A stretch of DNA of 64,000 nucleotides, from the NCBI RefSeq assembly GCF_052119425.1, contig NZ_JBQKFH010000011.1, positions 1 to 64,000 of the forward strand, read 5' to 3'. Shown one piece after another: positions 8,899 to 18,214 of the stretch; positions within the stretch are counted from its first letter, which is position 1, and each line of letters begins with the position of its first letter. The notes under the pieces were generated by a model. It was given only the letters and a program-made list of their open reading frames with translations. It searched no databases and was not told the origin of the DNA. A program made the translations under genes and the position numbers. This stretch comes from Enterococcus_E cecorum_C (GTDB lineage: Bacteria; Bacillota; Bacilli; Lactobacillales; Enterococcaceae).

Positions 8899-10287
8899 CT
8901 ACTCTATGTATCGATAGACCAGTATGTAACGTATTTTATCAGTTTTAGCATCAATACTCAAATAAGAATTCACAAAAGGAAGCAAACTCATGATATTTTT
9001 TGACGCATCTAAGACCACAATTGCCTGCATTCTTTGTGCTGTCGGCATCTTTTCGTCAATAAAATACCGCCGAACCTTTTTTGTTAAACTTGCACTTAAC
9101 GCGATTTTATCCCCAGGTTTTCTCGGGCGTAACGTTAAAACCGGATTTAATTCTGCCAAAAATTCATGGCGAAATTCTGAGAAATGTTTGACTTTTTTGG
9201 GAATTTTTTCCTCCCCTGCGACAAACAAGCCCACCCAACGATTTTCATCAATCATGATTGACTCGCCCACTTTGAGCGTGTAGCAAAAATCTTGACTCGT
9301 CACTTTTTCTTTTTGACGCGCAATGATTAGCTTGTCTTGGCTGGCTTGAATTTGCCACTGGTTTTCTACCGAGAGTACAAAAGTAAGGCGCTTCTCGGCA
9401 AGTAGGTCTAACACTTGCGCTACATGGGCTTCTTTTAAGGGAATCTGCGCTTTAAGTGATAAGCGATGAAAAATCCCCTGTAAAGCAAAATAGCGTTTCG
9501 CCGGTGTGAGTTGCAAAAAGGGTTCAAGCAAAATCTGATAAGTATCGTACCTTTGTCTGACAAGTGTATCATACCATGTATCTTGCATTTCTTCCAAGAT
9601 TTCCTGTAAAAAGTGCAGCTGCTCACCCAAACGCGCCACTTGGTTTAACGCTTGCGGATTTTCGCCTTTTAGCACTGGCAGTACCTGATGACGCATACGA
9701 TTACGCGCATAGGCAAGACTTTGATTGGTTTCATCTTCAAAATAGGTTAATCGCTTTTCGTGCGCATAATCATAAAGTGTCTTTTTATCCGTAAATAGTA
9801 AAGGACGGTACAATGGCAAGTCGGTCTCAGGAAGCACACTTTTGGCTTTCATACCAGCTAGATTTTGAAAATTACCGTACTTGACTAACTTCATCAGCAT
9901 GGTTTCCAGTTGGTCATCGCCATGGTGGGCCGTTAATAGACAAGTAAATCCTTGTGCTTTCATCACTTGGGCAAAATAACGATATCTTGCTTTTCTTGCC
10001 TGCGCTTCAAGATTTGTGGTCGTTTTTTCTTGCCAATTTGCCGTAAAGAAAGGTAATTGGTGTGTTCGGCAATATTCTTTTATAAAGGCTTGTTCTATCG
10101 CTGCACTTTCTCTTAGTTGATGGTTAAAATGCACCACCGCCATTGGGATTTTTGCAAAACATCGCTGCATCAAATCAAGCAAGACCATCGAATCCACGCC
10201 ACCAGATACAGCAATTAATATCCGATCACCGGGCTTAAAAAAAGCATTTTTTTGACAATGTTGATAGAATTGTTTGGCTAAATCCAT
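8899..10287 (-). CDS. tilS: tRNA(Ile)-lysidine synthetase
   Basis: Modifies C34 of the minor isoleucine tRNA to lysidine so that it reads AUA. The N-terminal PP-loop ATP pyrophosphatase motif SGGVDSMVLLD is present, and the C-terminal TilS substrate-binding domains follow, with LRPRKPGDKI as a typical segment. The length of 462 fits the Firmicutes enzyme. The start has AAGGAAAGGGG upstream. It is the first gene of the tilS-hpt-ftsH unit, preceded by a 300-base gap filled by a mosaic repeat and a terminator. Confidence 0.95.
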   Translation of the reverse strand: MDLAKQFYQHCQKNAFFKPGDRILIAVSGGVDSMVLLDLMQRCFAKIPMAVVHFNHQLRESAAIEQAFIKEYCRTHQLPFFTANWQEKTTTNLEAQARKARYRYFAQVMKAQGFTCLLTAHHGDDQLETMLMKLVKYGNFQNLAGMKAKSVLPETDLPLYRPLLFTDKKTLYDYAHEKRLTYFEDETNQSLAYARNRMRHQVLPVLKGENPQALNQVARLGEQLHFLQEILEEMQDTWYDTLVRQRYDTYQILLEPFLQLTPAKRYFALQGIFHRLSLKAQIPLKEAHVAQVLDLLAEKRLTFVLSVENQWQIQASQDKLIIARQKEKVTSQDFCYTLKVGESIMIDENRWVGLFVAGEEKIPKKVKHFSEFRHEFLAELNPVLTLRPRKPGDKIALSASLTKKVRRYFIDEKMPTAQRMQAIVVLDASKNIMSLLPFVNSYLSIDAKTDKIRYILVYRYIE

Positions 10288-10309
10288 AGCACACCCCTTT
10301 CCTTATTTG

Positions 10310-10523
10310 GCGACATCACTCGGACTTTCCCGACATTCCGGACAACCTTAGCTGCTTGGAGCTAATCGACCCGGCTCACATCCTTATAACTCGGCGTTCA
10401 ACAGCTAGACATTGTGAAGTTCGCCCTCCCGCTTGAGAAAATCCCCTTTCATCCGATTTTCTCAGCGGTAGGTAAGCACATAAATTTCTTCGAGGCTTTC
10501 CGAGCTACTTCACGACCTTATAA
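10310..10523 (-). repeat. mosaic intergenic repeat, long copy
   Basis: This fills most of the gap between the S1-domain gene and tilS. It contains, in order on the plus strand, CGGACTTTCCCGACATTCCG, GCTGCTTGGAGCTAATCGAC, CGGCTCACATCCTTATA and TCCGATTTTCTCAGCGGTAG, and ends CTTCACGACCTTA. Each block reappears at other loci (near 22384-22553, 27889-27957 and 51990-52062), in different combinations. Confidence 0.85.
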
Positions 10524-10577
10524 TAAAACGAGCATCAATTAAGTCTCGTCTGGAATAATGAGTACTTAACTGATGCT
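10524..10577 (-). terminator. terminator of the S1-domain gene
   Basis: On the minus strand AGCATCAGTTAAGT (10564-10577) pairs with ACTTAATTGATGCT (10531-10544), followed by CGTTTTATT. It lies just after the S1-domain gene stop. Confidence 0.8.
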
Positions 10578-10595
10578 TAGAAATAATAATTTGAA

Positions 10596-11027
10596 TTAGC
10601 TACGACGTCCGCCACGTCCACCGCGTTTGCCTTCTGTATTGCGGCGTAAAGAAGCTAGGCGATCATCGCTATCCTTTAAGAATGAACTCATCAGCGCATC
10701 GAAGTCTTGCTTAGGTGCATTTTCTTTGCGGCCATTATGATTTTTGTTAAATGGTTTTTTGTGTGAATGTTCCTTCTTTTCTTCTTTTGGCTTGTCAATT
10801 GCTTTACGAATGGATAAACCAATCTTCCCATCTTCGCCTATAGCAGTTACCAAAACAGTCACTTCATCGCCAACTTTGAGTACTTCATTAATGTCTTTGA
10901 CGAAACCATTTGAAACTTCACTAATATGCACTAGGCCGGTTTTTCCCTTTCCCAAATCTACAAAAGCACCAAAATTGGTAATTCCTGATACTTTTCCTGG
11001 TAGTTTTGCTCCAACTTCGATTGACAT
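10596..11027 (-). CDS. S1 domain RNA-binding protein (YabR-like)
   Basis: A 143-residue cytoplasmic protein. Residues 1-72 form one S1/OB-fold domain (GKVSGITNFGAFVDL, GLVHISEVS, KVGDEVTVLV, GLSIRKA). A basic, low-complexity tail ending in GGRGGRRS would add non-specific RNA affinity. AGGAGG supports the start. It is the last gene of the pth-mfd-flippase-rqcP-divIC group, as yabR follows divIC in Bacillus. The exact role is not established for the family; a ribosome or RNA link is inferred. Confidence 0.9.
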   Translation of the reverse strand: MSIEVGAKLPGKVSGITNFGAFVDLGKGKTGLVHISEVSNGFVKDINEVLKVGDEVTVLVTAIGEDGKIGLSIRKAIDKPKEEKKEHSHKKPFNKNHNGRKENAPKQDFDALMSSFLKDSDDRLASLRRNTEGKRGGRGGRRS

Positions 11028-11091
11028 AAAAAAATAGTTCCTCCTAATATAACCCTTGTATATAATTCAACGTGACTTGCACGATGGATCC

Positions 11092-11481
11092 TTAATCATT
11101 TGAATCGCTAGTCTCCGGCAACACATAAACTAGCTCTCCTTCTTTTGTATAAAAATAACGACTTCTAGCAAGTTTACCCACATAGTCATCGTCTTTTAAT
11201 TGCGCCACTTCTTTTTCTAGAGCAGCCTTTTCTTCCTTAGTCGTTTTATTCTTTTCCTTTGTTTCTTGTGCGTAAGTCTTTAATTCACGCAAACGCATTT
11301 GATCTTTGAAAAGCGCCACACCTGCACTAGCAAACAAAATAAAGGCAATCGTGAACAGGAGGGTCAAACGACGTCTGCGAAAGATTAACTGTCGCTGTGT
11401 ATAGTTAGTGCTTGCATGAAATTGTTTGGTTGCAGCATTATCCAACATATGTACATTATCTTTTTTTGCCTTTTTCAACAC
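11092..11481 (-). CDS. divIC: septum formation initiator DivIC
   Basis: A bitopic division protein that works with FtsL and DivIB at the septum. A basic cytoplasmic N-terminus, one membrane helix (about residues 39-60) and an extracytoplasmic coiled coil rich in Lys and Glu (about 62-98) are followed by a short YVGKLARSRYFYTKEGELVYVLP motif region typical of DivIC/FtsB. The start is either GTG at 11481 or TTG at 11478. AGGAGG is five or eight bases away respectively, so the TTG may be the true one. It sits between rqcP and the S1-domain gene. Confidence 0.9.
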   Translation of the reverse strand: MLKKAKKDNVHMLDNAATKQFHASTNYTQRQLIFRRRRLTLLFTIAFILFASAGVALFKDQMRLRELKTYAQETKEKNKTTKEEKAALEKEVAQLKDDDYVGKLARSRYFYTKEGELVYVLPETSDSND

Positions 11482-11566
11482 CCTTGCCTCCTATTGATTC
11501 TTTCATACTTGTCAATTATACCAATATCTAAAAACAATGTCTAGATAGCTAAATTGAAAGTCAGAC

Positions 11567-11603
11567 AAAAAATAGCCTTCCTCTTTTTTAGAGAAAGACC
11601 ATT
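11567..11603 (-). terminator. hairpin between rqcP and divIC
   Basis: On the minus strand GGTCTTTCTC pairs with GAGGAAGGCT around an A-rich loop, followed by ATTTTTT. The gap to divIC is only about 90 bases, so this may be a partial terminator inside the group. Confidence 0.55.
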
Positions 11604-11609
11604 TTCTTT

Positions 11610-11870
11610 TTAAGCTTCTATGCGTTTTTCAGAAAGAATTTCATACATCTTACTTGCATCTTCTTTTTTTGTAGAATCTTGCAAAGCGAGCACTTTGACT
11701 TCAAGCGTTTTATTGCCAAATTGAATTTGCAATACATCGCCGACTTTTAACGTGCTACTTGATTTGGCTAATTTGCCATTAATTTGAATTCGTCCTTTAT
11801 CTGCTACTTCCTTGGCAACAGAGCGACGTTTAATGATTCTGGATACTTTTAAAAATTTATCTAATCTCAT
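11610..11870 (-). CDS. rqcP: S4-domain ribosome quality-control factor RqcP
   Basis: RqcP (YabO, Hsp15 family) helps add Ala tails to nascent chains on stalled 50S subunits. The S4 RNA-binding domain is plain in MRLDKFLKVSRIIKRR, ADKGRIQINGK and LKVGDVLQIQFG. The frame is open to 11924, but CGAGGGAAAAAATG marks the start at 11870. That gives exactly 86 residues, the length of B. subtilis YabO. The ATG overlaps the stop of the upstream flippase gene by four bases, so translation is coupled. Confidence 0.93.
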   Translation of the reverse strand: MRLDKFLKVSRIIKRRSVAKEVADKGRIQINGKLAKSSSTLKVGDVLQIQFGNKTLEVKVLALQDSTKKEDASKMYEILSEKRIEA

Positions 11871-13459
11871 TTTTTCCCTCGCATTAATACTAAAATTTGT
11901 TTTCCTTTTGGTAATAAGAGCCACTCACGAATCGTCAATAAGCGGACTTTTAAAGCTGTTACTAAAAATAATGTCGCACCAATTATCACGCCGAGAATAC
12001 ATACCGCTAATGAAGCCAGCCGCGATAAGTCAGTCGGTAAAAGCTGTAGATAACCGATTAACCCTATCGTCATCACTAATAAACACACAGCTAATTTTAG
12101 CACAAATTGATCTTCTTTCCAAAATCCATTGACTACACGACTTGTCTTTAGCATAAAATAGCCCAAAGCATATCCTAAAGCAAGAATGGTGGAAAGACTC
12201 GCACCATTAATCGAAAAGAAAATCGTGAGCGGATAAGATAAAATCATTTTTAGCACAATCGCACCTACAACAGCATAAAAAGCCGGTCGAAAATGATTTT
12301 TGCTTTGTTCAATGGCTTGGTAACTCTGAATCATCGACATCATAAAAATCGCAATAGCAAAAATACTCAAGGCGCTACTTCCTAAGGTGTCTCTAAACAA
12401 GGCTTTATTCATCAAAGGTAAGATTAAAATCAGCCCCACGGTAGCCGCACTCGCCAAGGTAGCTATCAAACGCAAATACATCTTACTAGAACGTAGGTGA
12501 GAAAATTCCTTCTCTTGCATCTGATAACGGGTCAGATTAGGCAGAAAACTCGCAGACAAAGCGGTTGAAACGACTAAGCCTAATTGTACAAAAGGTTGAC
12601 CACGGTCGTAAATGCCTTTTAAATTTTGCGCCTCAAGCATAGAAAGCCCCGCCTGATGCAATCCGTTCGCAACTGTAAAGCTATCCACTAACTGAAAGAC
12701 AATCAATAGTCCGGTATAAAGCGTAAGTAAGCCACCTTCAATTATTAAGCGTGATAACAGATAGCGTTCGGTTTGGAAAAGTTCTTTGATTTGTGCCACA
12801 GACGGCCAAGCAAAGTGTAGCCAAGATAACTGTTGCTTTTGATATTTCTTTAAAATGCATAAGGCAATTATCCCACCAATCACTGAGCCTGTCATCGCCC
12901 ATTGTGCCGTCTGGTAGACATCAAAATACCCGAAAGAAAATCCCAAAGCTGCCAAAATGATGATGAGTACGCGAATCAGCTGCTCATATACCTGGGAGAC
13001 CCCACTAGCTAGCATCGCCAATTCACTCTGATAAGCGCCACGATAAATAGAAAGCAACGGTACTAAGAAAAAGGTACAGGCACTCACCATCAACACACCA
13101 GTTAATCGTTCATTGCCCATCCATCTGGCAAGCAGTGGACTCAGTAGCAGCAAACCAATCGCCATCGTAAAAGATAAAATCACCAATAGTGGAAAGATTT
13201 TCGCTGCTTTTTTCTGTTTTTCTAAATCATTTGGACTTTCCGCTAAAAACTTGGATAAAAATTGCGGAAAGCCTGTTAACGCCAAAGTCATCGCTACTCC
13301 ATAAAAGGGGTAAGCTTGCTGATAGACATAAAAGCCCAAATCACCCACAAAGTTTTGGAAAGGAACGCGATAAACCGCACTTAAGATTTTTGATAAAAAG
13401 GCCGCAAATGTTAATATAAACGCCCCTTTGAGTAATTGTTTCATACTTTTATCGGACAT
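11867..13459 (-). CDS. MurJ/SpoVB-type polysaccharide flippase (YabM-like)
   Basis: A multi-pass membrane protein of about 530 residues and some 14 predicted helices. It belongs to the MOP/MVF exporters that flip lipid-linked sugars such as lipid II. The N-terminal block FLSKILSAVYRVPF and the position between mfd and rqcP match B. subtilis yabM. The frame runs back into the end of mfd, but GAGG sits six bases before the ATG at 13459 (MSDKSMKQLLKG), which I take as the start. The substrate is not shown by the sequence. It could serve lipid II or another wall polymer. Confidence 0.88.
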   Translation of the reverse strand: MSDKSMKQLLKGAFILTFAAFLSKILSAVYRVPFQNFVGDLGFYVYQQAYPFYGVAMTLALTGFPQFLSKFLAESPNDLEKQKKAAKIFPLLVILSFTMAIGLLLLSPLLARWMGNERLTGVLMVSACTFFLVPLLSIYRGAYQSELAMLASGVSQVYEQLIRVLIIILAALGFSFGYFDVYQTAQWAMTGSVIGGIIALCILKKYQKQQLSWLHFAWPSVAQIKELFQTERYLLSRLIIEGGLLTLYTGLLIVFQLVDSFTVANGLHQAGLSMLEAQNLKGIYDRGQPFVQLGLVVSTALSASFLPNLTRYQMQEKEFSHLRSSKMYLRLIATLASAATVGLILILPLMNKALFRDTLGSSALSIFAIAIFMMSMIQSYQAIEQSKNHFRPAFYAVVGAIVLKMILSYPLTIFFSINGASLSTILALGYALGYFMLKTSRVVNGFWKEDQFVLKLAVCLLVMTIGLIGYLQLLPTDLSRLASLAVCILGVIIGATLFLVTALKVRLLTIREWLLLPKGKQILVLMRGKK

Positions 13460-13466
13460 TGGATCC

Positions 13467-16400
13467 TCAATTCTGCACATCTGTTTGTTTTTGTGCGACT
13501 TGTTTTTCGTATTTTATGTCACGTAAAGCTTGCATAAATTGATTTAATTCCATCAGCCAGACCATCGCCGGCATTTTTGGTGTCAAGCTTAAAGTGATTT
13601 CCATCTTATCTTTGGCTTGGTTCATATTTGCTTTTAATTTGGTAGCCGTTAATGCTTTAAACAAATCTTGCACCACATATTGCTGCGTGCCGACTTTGCT
13701 CAAGGTAATTTTGACAGCTAGTCCTTGTTTTTTCACAGCTTCTACTAAGGCACGTTCTGCATTCATTTTTAACTCACCGACTGCTAATAAATGCGCGACT
13801 TCATCTGGATATTCTCCAAAGCGATCGAGTAAATCATCTTGTAACTCGTCCAGTGCTTCTTGACTATCCAACTCGCGAATCCGTTTATAAATCTCGATTT
13901 TTTGCCGTTCATCTTCAATATAGCTCGTTGGTAAGTACGCATCCAAGCCCAAATCGATTTCGACCATCGTTTTTTCCAATTGGGTATTTTTCCCTTGCTT
14001 GCGATTGACCGCTTCAGCTAGCATTTGCGAATACATATCAAAACCGACTGAATCGATAAAGCCGTGTTGTTGCGCACCTAATAAATTACCCGCACCACGA
14101 ATCGATAAATCACGCATCGCAATCTTAAAGCCAGAACCCAACTCAGTGAAGTCCTTGATTGCTTGGAGTCGCTTTTCACTGACTTCATTTAAGATTTTTT
14201 GCTGTTCATACATAAAGTACGCATAGGCTACACGATTACTACGGCCCACTCGACCACGCAATTGATACAAGGTAGAAAGCCCCATATAATCGGCGTTTTC
14301 GACAAATAACGTATTGGCATTTGGAATATCGACCCCAGTTTCAATAATTGTTGTCGTGACCAAAATATCATATTGGCCTTCAATAAAGTCAAATAGCGTA
14401 TTTTCTAGCTGAACTTCTGTCATCTGTCCATGCGCAAAGGCAATCCGAGCATCAGGAACTAAAGCTTGGAGTTCTGCTACTTTGCTTTCGATACTCTCCA
14501 CCCGATTATATAGATAAAAGACCTGGCCGCCTCGAGCCATCTCACGCATAATGCCTTCACGAATCGCCCCGGCATTATACTCCATCACATAAGTTTGAAT
14601 AGGATAGCGATTGGCAGGTGGCGTCTCAATCACTGATAAATCACGCACACCTAACATCGACATATGCAACGTTCGCGGAATAGGCGTGGCAGTTAAGGTT
14701 AACACATCCACTTGGGTACGCAATTGTTTCAAACGTTCCTTATGACGGACTCCAAAGCGTTGTTCCTCATCAATGACTATCAGACCTAAATCACTAAAAG
14801 TCACGTCTTTAGAAAGCAAACGATGGGTGCCAACGATAATGTCAATTTGTCCATGTTTAAGCTGTTCGATGGTTTCGTTTTGTTGCTTTTTGGTTCTAAA
14901 ACGACTCAGCAAGCCAACATTTACTGGAAATCCTTCAAAACGTTCCAAAATCGTCTCGTAGTGTTGCTGTGCCAAAATCGTAGTAGGCACTAAGAAGGCG
15001 ACCTGCTTACTTTCTTTAATGGCTTTAAAGGCTGCACGCAAAGCTACTTCTGTCTTACCAAAGCCGACATCTCCCACCAACAAGCGATCCATTGGTTTTG
15101 CTTTTTCCATATCTTTTTTGATTTCAGCGGCACTCTTTAATTGGTCCGGTGTCTCTGAATAAGCAAAAGCATCTTCAAATTCTCGTTGATAGCCATCATC
15201 TGGTTGGTACGCATAGCCTTTTTGCGCTTCTCGTTTGGCATATAGCTCAATCAAATCATCAGCAATATCTTCAATCTTTTTGGCAACTTTACGCTTGGTC
15301 TTGGTCCATTCGCTGCCACCTAATTTGTTAATCTTAGGTTGCTTAGATTCTGAAGAGACATACTTTTGAATTAAGTTCAGCTGCGTCACCGGGATAAACA
15401 ATTTATCATCATTTTGGTACTGAATGGTCATGTAATCTTGGTGGACGCCATCTACTTCCAAAGTCTGCAATCCTAGATACTTCCCGATACCGTGATTGGC
15501 ATGAACGACATAATCGCCCACTTTTAATTCGTTATAGCTCTTTAAGCGTTCGGCATTGGTAATATTTTGACGGCGTGCTCGTTTTTTTGCGACTTTTTGG
15601 AAGATTTCACGCTCGCTAATCACCACCAAATGACTTTCTGGCAATTCAAAACCAGCTTGTAGCTCAGAAACAATTATCTGACTACGGTTAGTAAAAATCT
15701 TCTCCGGTGTGGTTTCTACCGCATAAATTTCGTGCTCTTTAAAGGCTTGCATCAACTTTTCTTGTTGGGTCGTGCTGCTGACTAAAAAGAGGACGGTTTG
15801 TTGTTGGCGTTCAAAGCGGTCTACTTCTGCCTTCAACAAGCCCATTTGTCCAAAGAATTGCTGCATCGGACGGTATTGTACCTGACAAATCGCCTTGAAA
15901 CGCAAATTACCCATCCCTTTTTGGAAAAGGGAGAAAAAGGTAGTTGGCGCCTTGTGTTTGGTTAAGAGTGGCTGGATTTCCCGGAAAAATTCTTGGCTTG
16001 AAAAAATGCGCATTTCTTCTAATTTTTGGGCTACCCATTCCATCGTTTCTTGCTCTAACTGACGGGCTGATTCCATTACACGGGCATAGTCATCCACGAT
16101 AAAGTAATGCTCATCGCTAAAGTAATCTAAAATCGTGACTGGCTTGTCGTAAAGTAAATCAACATAGTAATGAACGACATCAGTGGCTTCCAAATGGCGC
16201 CAGCGTTCCATCAACTCTTGGAAATACTCGGTTAAACGCACTTGATCTTCTTCATGCTTAGTTACGGCCAGGCGCTTTTGTAATAACTTTTCTACTTTTT
16301 CAATTCCGCGGATAAAATCTTGCGGAAGAAATACATACTCACTCGTCGGCGAAATCAAGACTTCCTCAATCTTTTCAATCGAACGTTGGGTTTCTACATC

Positions 16401-17012
16401 AAATAAACGTAAAGAGTCAATCTCATCATCAAATAATTCGATACGGCATGGATAAGTCTGGTCAAGCGGATAAATATCAATAATGCTGCCACGAATACTA
16501 AATTCACCTGGTTTGGCTAACATTTGCTCTCTTGTATAGCCCATTAAAGTTAATTTTTGCGTGATAGCTTCTAAATCCAAGGTTGCCCCGATTTTTAAAG
16601 CGAGATGACTATCTTGCCAAGTACTTTTTGCTGGCAAAGCTTTTCTTAAACTTGCAACCGGCAAAATATAAATTCCTTTTTGCCCTGAGCTAATCGCATT
16701 TAACGTAGCGACACGCTGACTTTTCGCTTCAGGGGACGCAAAAGCCATCTCCGCAGATAGTACTTCATCCACCGGGAACACAAACACTTCATCTATCTGC
16801 GTACGTAAATCATCGGCTAACTGGTTGGCATAAAACAAGTTAGGACAGATGATCACAATTGATTTTTTTAGCTGTTGAAATGTATCGATTAAAGCTAAAG
16901 TCTTGGCCGAACCTGCTAACCCTAAGACCAGTTGGCGCGATAAGCTTTCTTGTAATCCTGCTTGCCAAGACGCAATGGCCGGATCTTTTCCGACGATTCT
17001 TGCTAAACTCAT
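13467..17012 (-). CDS. mfd: transcription-repair coupling factor Mfd
   Basis: A helicase-like translocase that removes RNA polymerase stalled at lesions and recruits UvrA. All domains are in place over 1181 residues. They are the N-terminal UvrB-like module, the RNA polymerase-interacting domain (near KVGDYVVHANHGIGKYLG), the RecG-like motor with Walker A (GDVGFGKTEVA), DEEQRFG and TATPIPRTL, and the C-terminal TRCF domain. The start has GAAGGATTTTAATG. It lies between pth and the flippase gene, the usual Firmicutes order. Confidence 0.98.
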   Translation of the reverse strand: MSLARIVGKDPAIASWQAGLQESLSRQLVLGLAGSAKTLALIDTFQQLKKSIVIICPNLFYANQLADDLRTQIDEVFVFPVDEVLSAEMAFASPEAKSQRVATLNAISSGQKGIYILPVASLRKALPAKSTWQDSHLALKIGATLDLEAITQKLTLMGYTREQMLAKPGEFSIRGSIIDIYPLDQTYPCRIELFDDEIDSLRLFDVETQRSIEKIEEVLISPTSEYVFLPQDFIRGIEKVEKLLQKRLAVTKHEEDQVRLTEYFQELMERWRHLEATDVVHYYVDLLYDKPVTILDYFSDEHYFIVDDYARVMESARQLEQETMEWVAQKLEEMRIFSSQEFFREIQPLLTKHKAPTTFFSLFQKGMGNLRFKAICQVQYRPMQQFFGQMGLLKAEVDRFERQQQTVLFLVSSTTQQEKLMQAFKEHEIYAVETTPEKIFTNRSQIIVSELQAGFELPESHLVVISEREIFQKVAKKRARRQNITNAERLKSYNELKVGDYVVHANHGIGKYLGLQTLEVDGVHQDYMTIQYQNDDKLFIPVTQLNLIQKYVSSESKQPKINKLGGSEWTKTKRKVAKKIEDIADDLIELYAKREAQKGYAYQPDDGYQREFEDAFAYSETPDQLKSAAEIKKDMEKAKPMDRLLVGDVGFGKTEVALRAAFKAIKESKQVAFLVPTTILAQQHYETILERFEGFPVNVGLLSRFRTKKQQNETIEQLKHGQIDIIVGTHRLLSKDVTFSDLGLIVIDEEQRFGVRHKERLKQLRTQVDVLTLTATPIPRTLHMSMLGVRDLSVIETPPANRYPIQTYVMEYNAGAIREGIMREMARGGQVFYLYNRVESIESKVAELQALVPDARIAFAHGQMTEVQLENTLFDFIEGQYDILVTTTIIETGVDIPNANTLFVENADYMGLSTLYQLRGRVGRSNRVAYAYFMYEQQKILNEVSEKRLQAIKDFTELGSGFKIAMRDLSIRGAGNLLGAQQHGFIDSVGFDMYSQMLAEAVNRKQGKNTQLEKTMVEIDLGLDAYLPTSYIEDERQKIEIYKRIRELDSQEALDELQDDLLDRFGEYPDEVAHLLAVGELKMNAERALVEAVKKQGLAVKITLSKVGTQQYVVQDLFKALTATKLKANMNQAKDKMEITLSLTPKMPAMVWLMELNQFMQALRDIKYEKQVAQKQTDVQN

Positions 17013-17088
17013 TAAAATCCTTCCTTCATGTTATTTTTGAAACAGACTTAGCCACTTTTACTTTTTTATCAGTAAAAATGGCTGATGA

Positions 17089-17649
17089 TTAATTAAATTG
17101 ATTCATGGTTTTCATAAAATCATTGGTCTGGATAAAATATTCCAGAGCTTCGACTGTTTTATCCATCGCTTGGTTGATAACAGGCTGTTCATCCTTATCA
17201 AAATTGGTCAATACATGGTGAATGACCGTCTGATTTTGTTTTGGCCGAGCAATTCCGACTTTGATGCGGTTAAAAACTTGACTATTCAGATGTGAAATCA
17301 CACTTCTGACCCCATTATGACCCCCAGCGCTTCCTTTTTGACGCAGACGAATCTTCCCTAGTGTCAAATCTAAATCATCATAAACAATCACTAGCTCTTC
17401 TGGATAAATATTGAAATAAGTCATCAACGGTCCAACTGCTTTTCCTGACTCATTCATAAAGGTTTGCGGCTTCACGAGTAGAATCTTTTCCCCATTTTCA
17501 AAATACTCGCCGACCAAGGCTTGGAAGGCATTCTTTTTAAAGGTTACCTGATGTTTTTTTGCCAATTCATCAATAACCATAAAGCCGACATTATGCTTGG
17601 TTTTTTCATATTTTGTTCCCGGATTTCCCAGGCCTACAATCATTTTCAT
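17089..17649 (-). CDS. pth: peptidyl-tRNA hydrolase
   Basis: Recycles peptidyl-tRNAs released from ribosomes. The protein opens with the family signature (VGLGNPGTKYEKTKHNVGF), whose Asn and His are catalytic, and has LVKPQTFMNESG and GSAGGHNGVRS. Length 186 is normal. GAAAGGAAAATATTCATG supports the start. It is the first gene of the pth-mfd group. An extended -10 (TGC TATACT, 17732-17740, minus strand) about 85 bases upstream may drive it. Confidence 0.97.
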   Translation of the reverse strand: MKMIVGLGNPGTKYEKTKHNVGFMVIDELAKKHQVTFKKNAFQALVGEYFENGEKILLVKPQTFMNESGKAVGPLMTYFNIYPEELVIVYDDLDLTLGKIRLRQKGSAGGHNGVRSVISHLNSQVFNRIKVGIARPKQNQTVIHHVLTNFDKDEQPVINQAMDKTVEALEYFIQTNDFMKTMNQFN

Positions 17650-18144
17650 GAATATTTTCCTTTCAAATTTAACAAAAAATCTTCATTATCCTACTATTAA
17701 TTGTCAAAAAAATCAATAGCTTTGCCTATTCAGTATAGCACACTTCCGAATGATAGCGAATATTTCGTGATTTTTGTTTTCTATTTTTATGAAAATCATT
17801 TACGAAAAACACCAAAACTGAATTTTCTCATCTGTACCACTCTATGAAAATAAAAACATAAAAATGAAAAGAGTGTTTTTTCATTATATGCTAGCAAAAT
17901 ATCATTCTCTATCCTTTTCATCTATCGCAACAAACAATCTTGAACCTTACTTTCAAACACATAAAAATCAAGAAACGACCTTTTTTATCTCCTTTTCCTT
18001 CTTGTTCGTGAAGCAACGAACGAAGAATGAGAATTTTTCTCATTTTAGTGTATATTTTCACAATTGAACAAAGCCGATTTAAAGCCAAAGAAAACATTTG
18101 CATAAAAACAGTTCAAAATTCTGTTACATTTTTTGAAAAAAGTA
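17650..18144. other. AT-rich divergent intergenic region between pth and ldh
   Basis: About 500 bases without a supported gene. It holds a probable extended -10 for pth (minus strand, 17732-17740) and the approach to the ldh promoter. The two overlapping small frames on opposite strands at 17864-18103 lack ribosome-binding sites and any recognisable motif. I see no riboswitch or repeat. Confidence 0.5.
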
Positions 18145-18173
18145 ATGACAAATCTTCGTGAAAATGGTAGCAT
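18145..18173 (+). promoter_or_regulatory. ldh promoter
   Basis: ATGACA (18145-18150), 17-base spacer, TAGCAT (18168-18173) with TGG directly before it as an extended -10. It lies 41 bases upstream of the ldh start. Confidence 0.65.
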
Positions 18174-18214
18174 AGACATAGAAATAAAAATCTTTGGAAG
18201 GATTGGTACACAAG

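Noticed and set aside
17864..18103. Two overlapping small frames on opposite strands upstream of ldh
   Set aside because: Neither has a ribosome-binding site or a recognisable motif; AT-rich intergenic DNA readily gives such frames.
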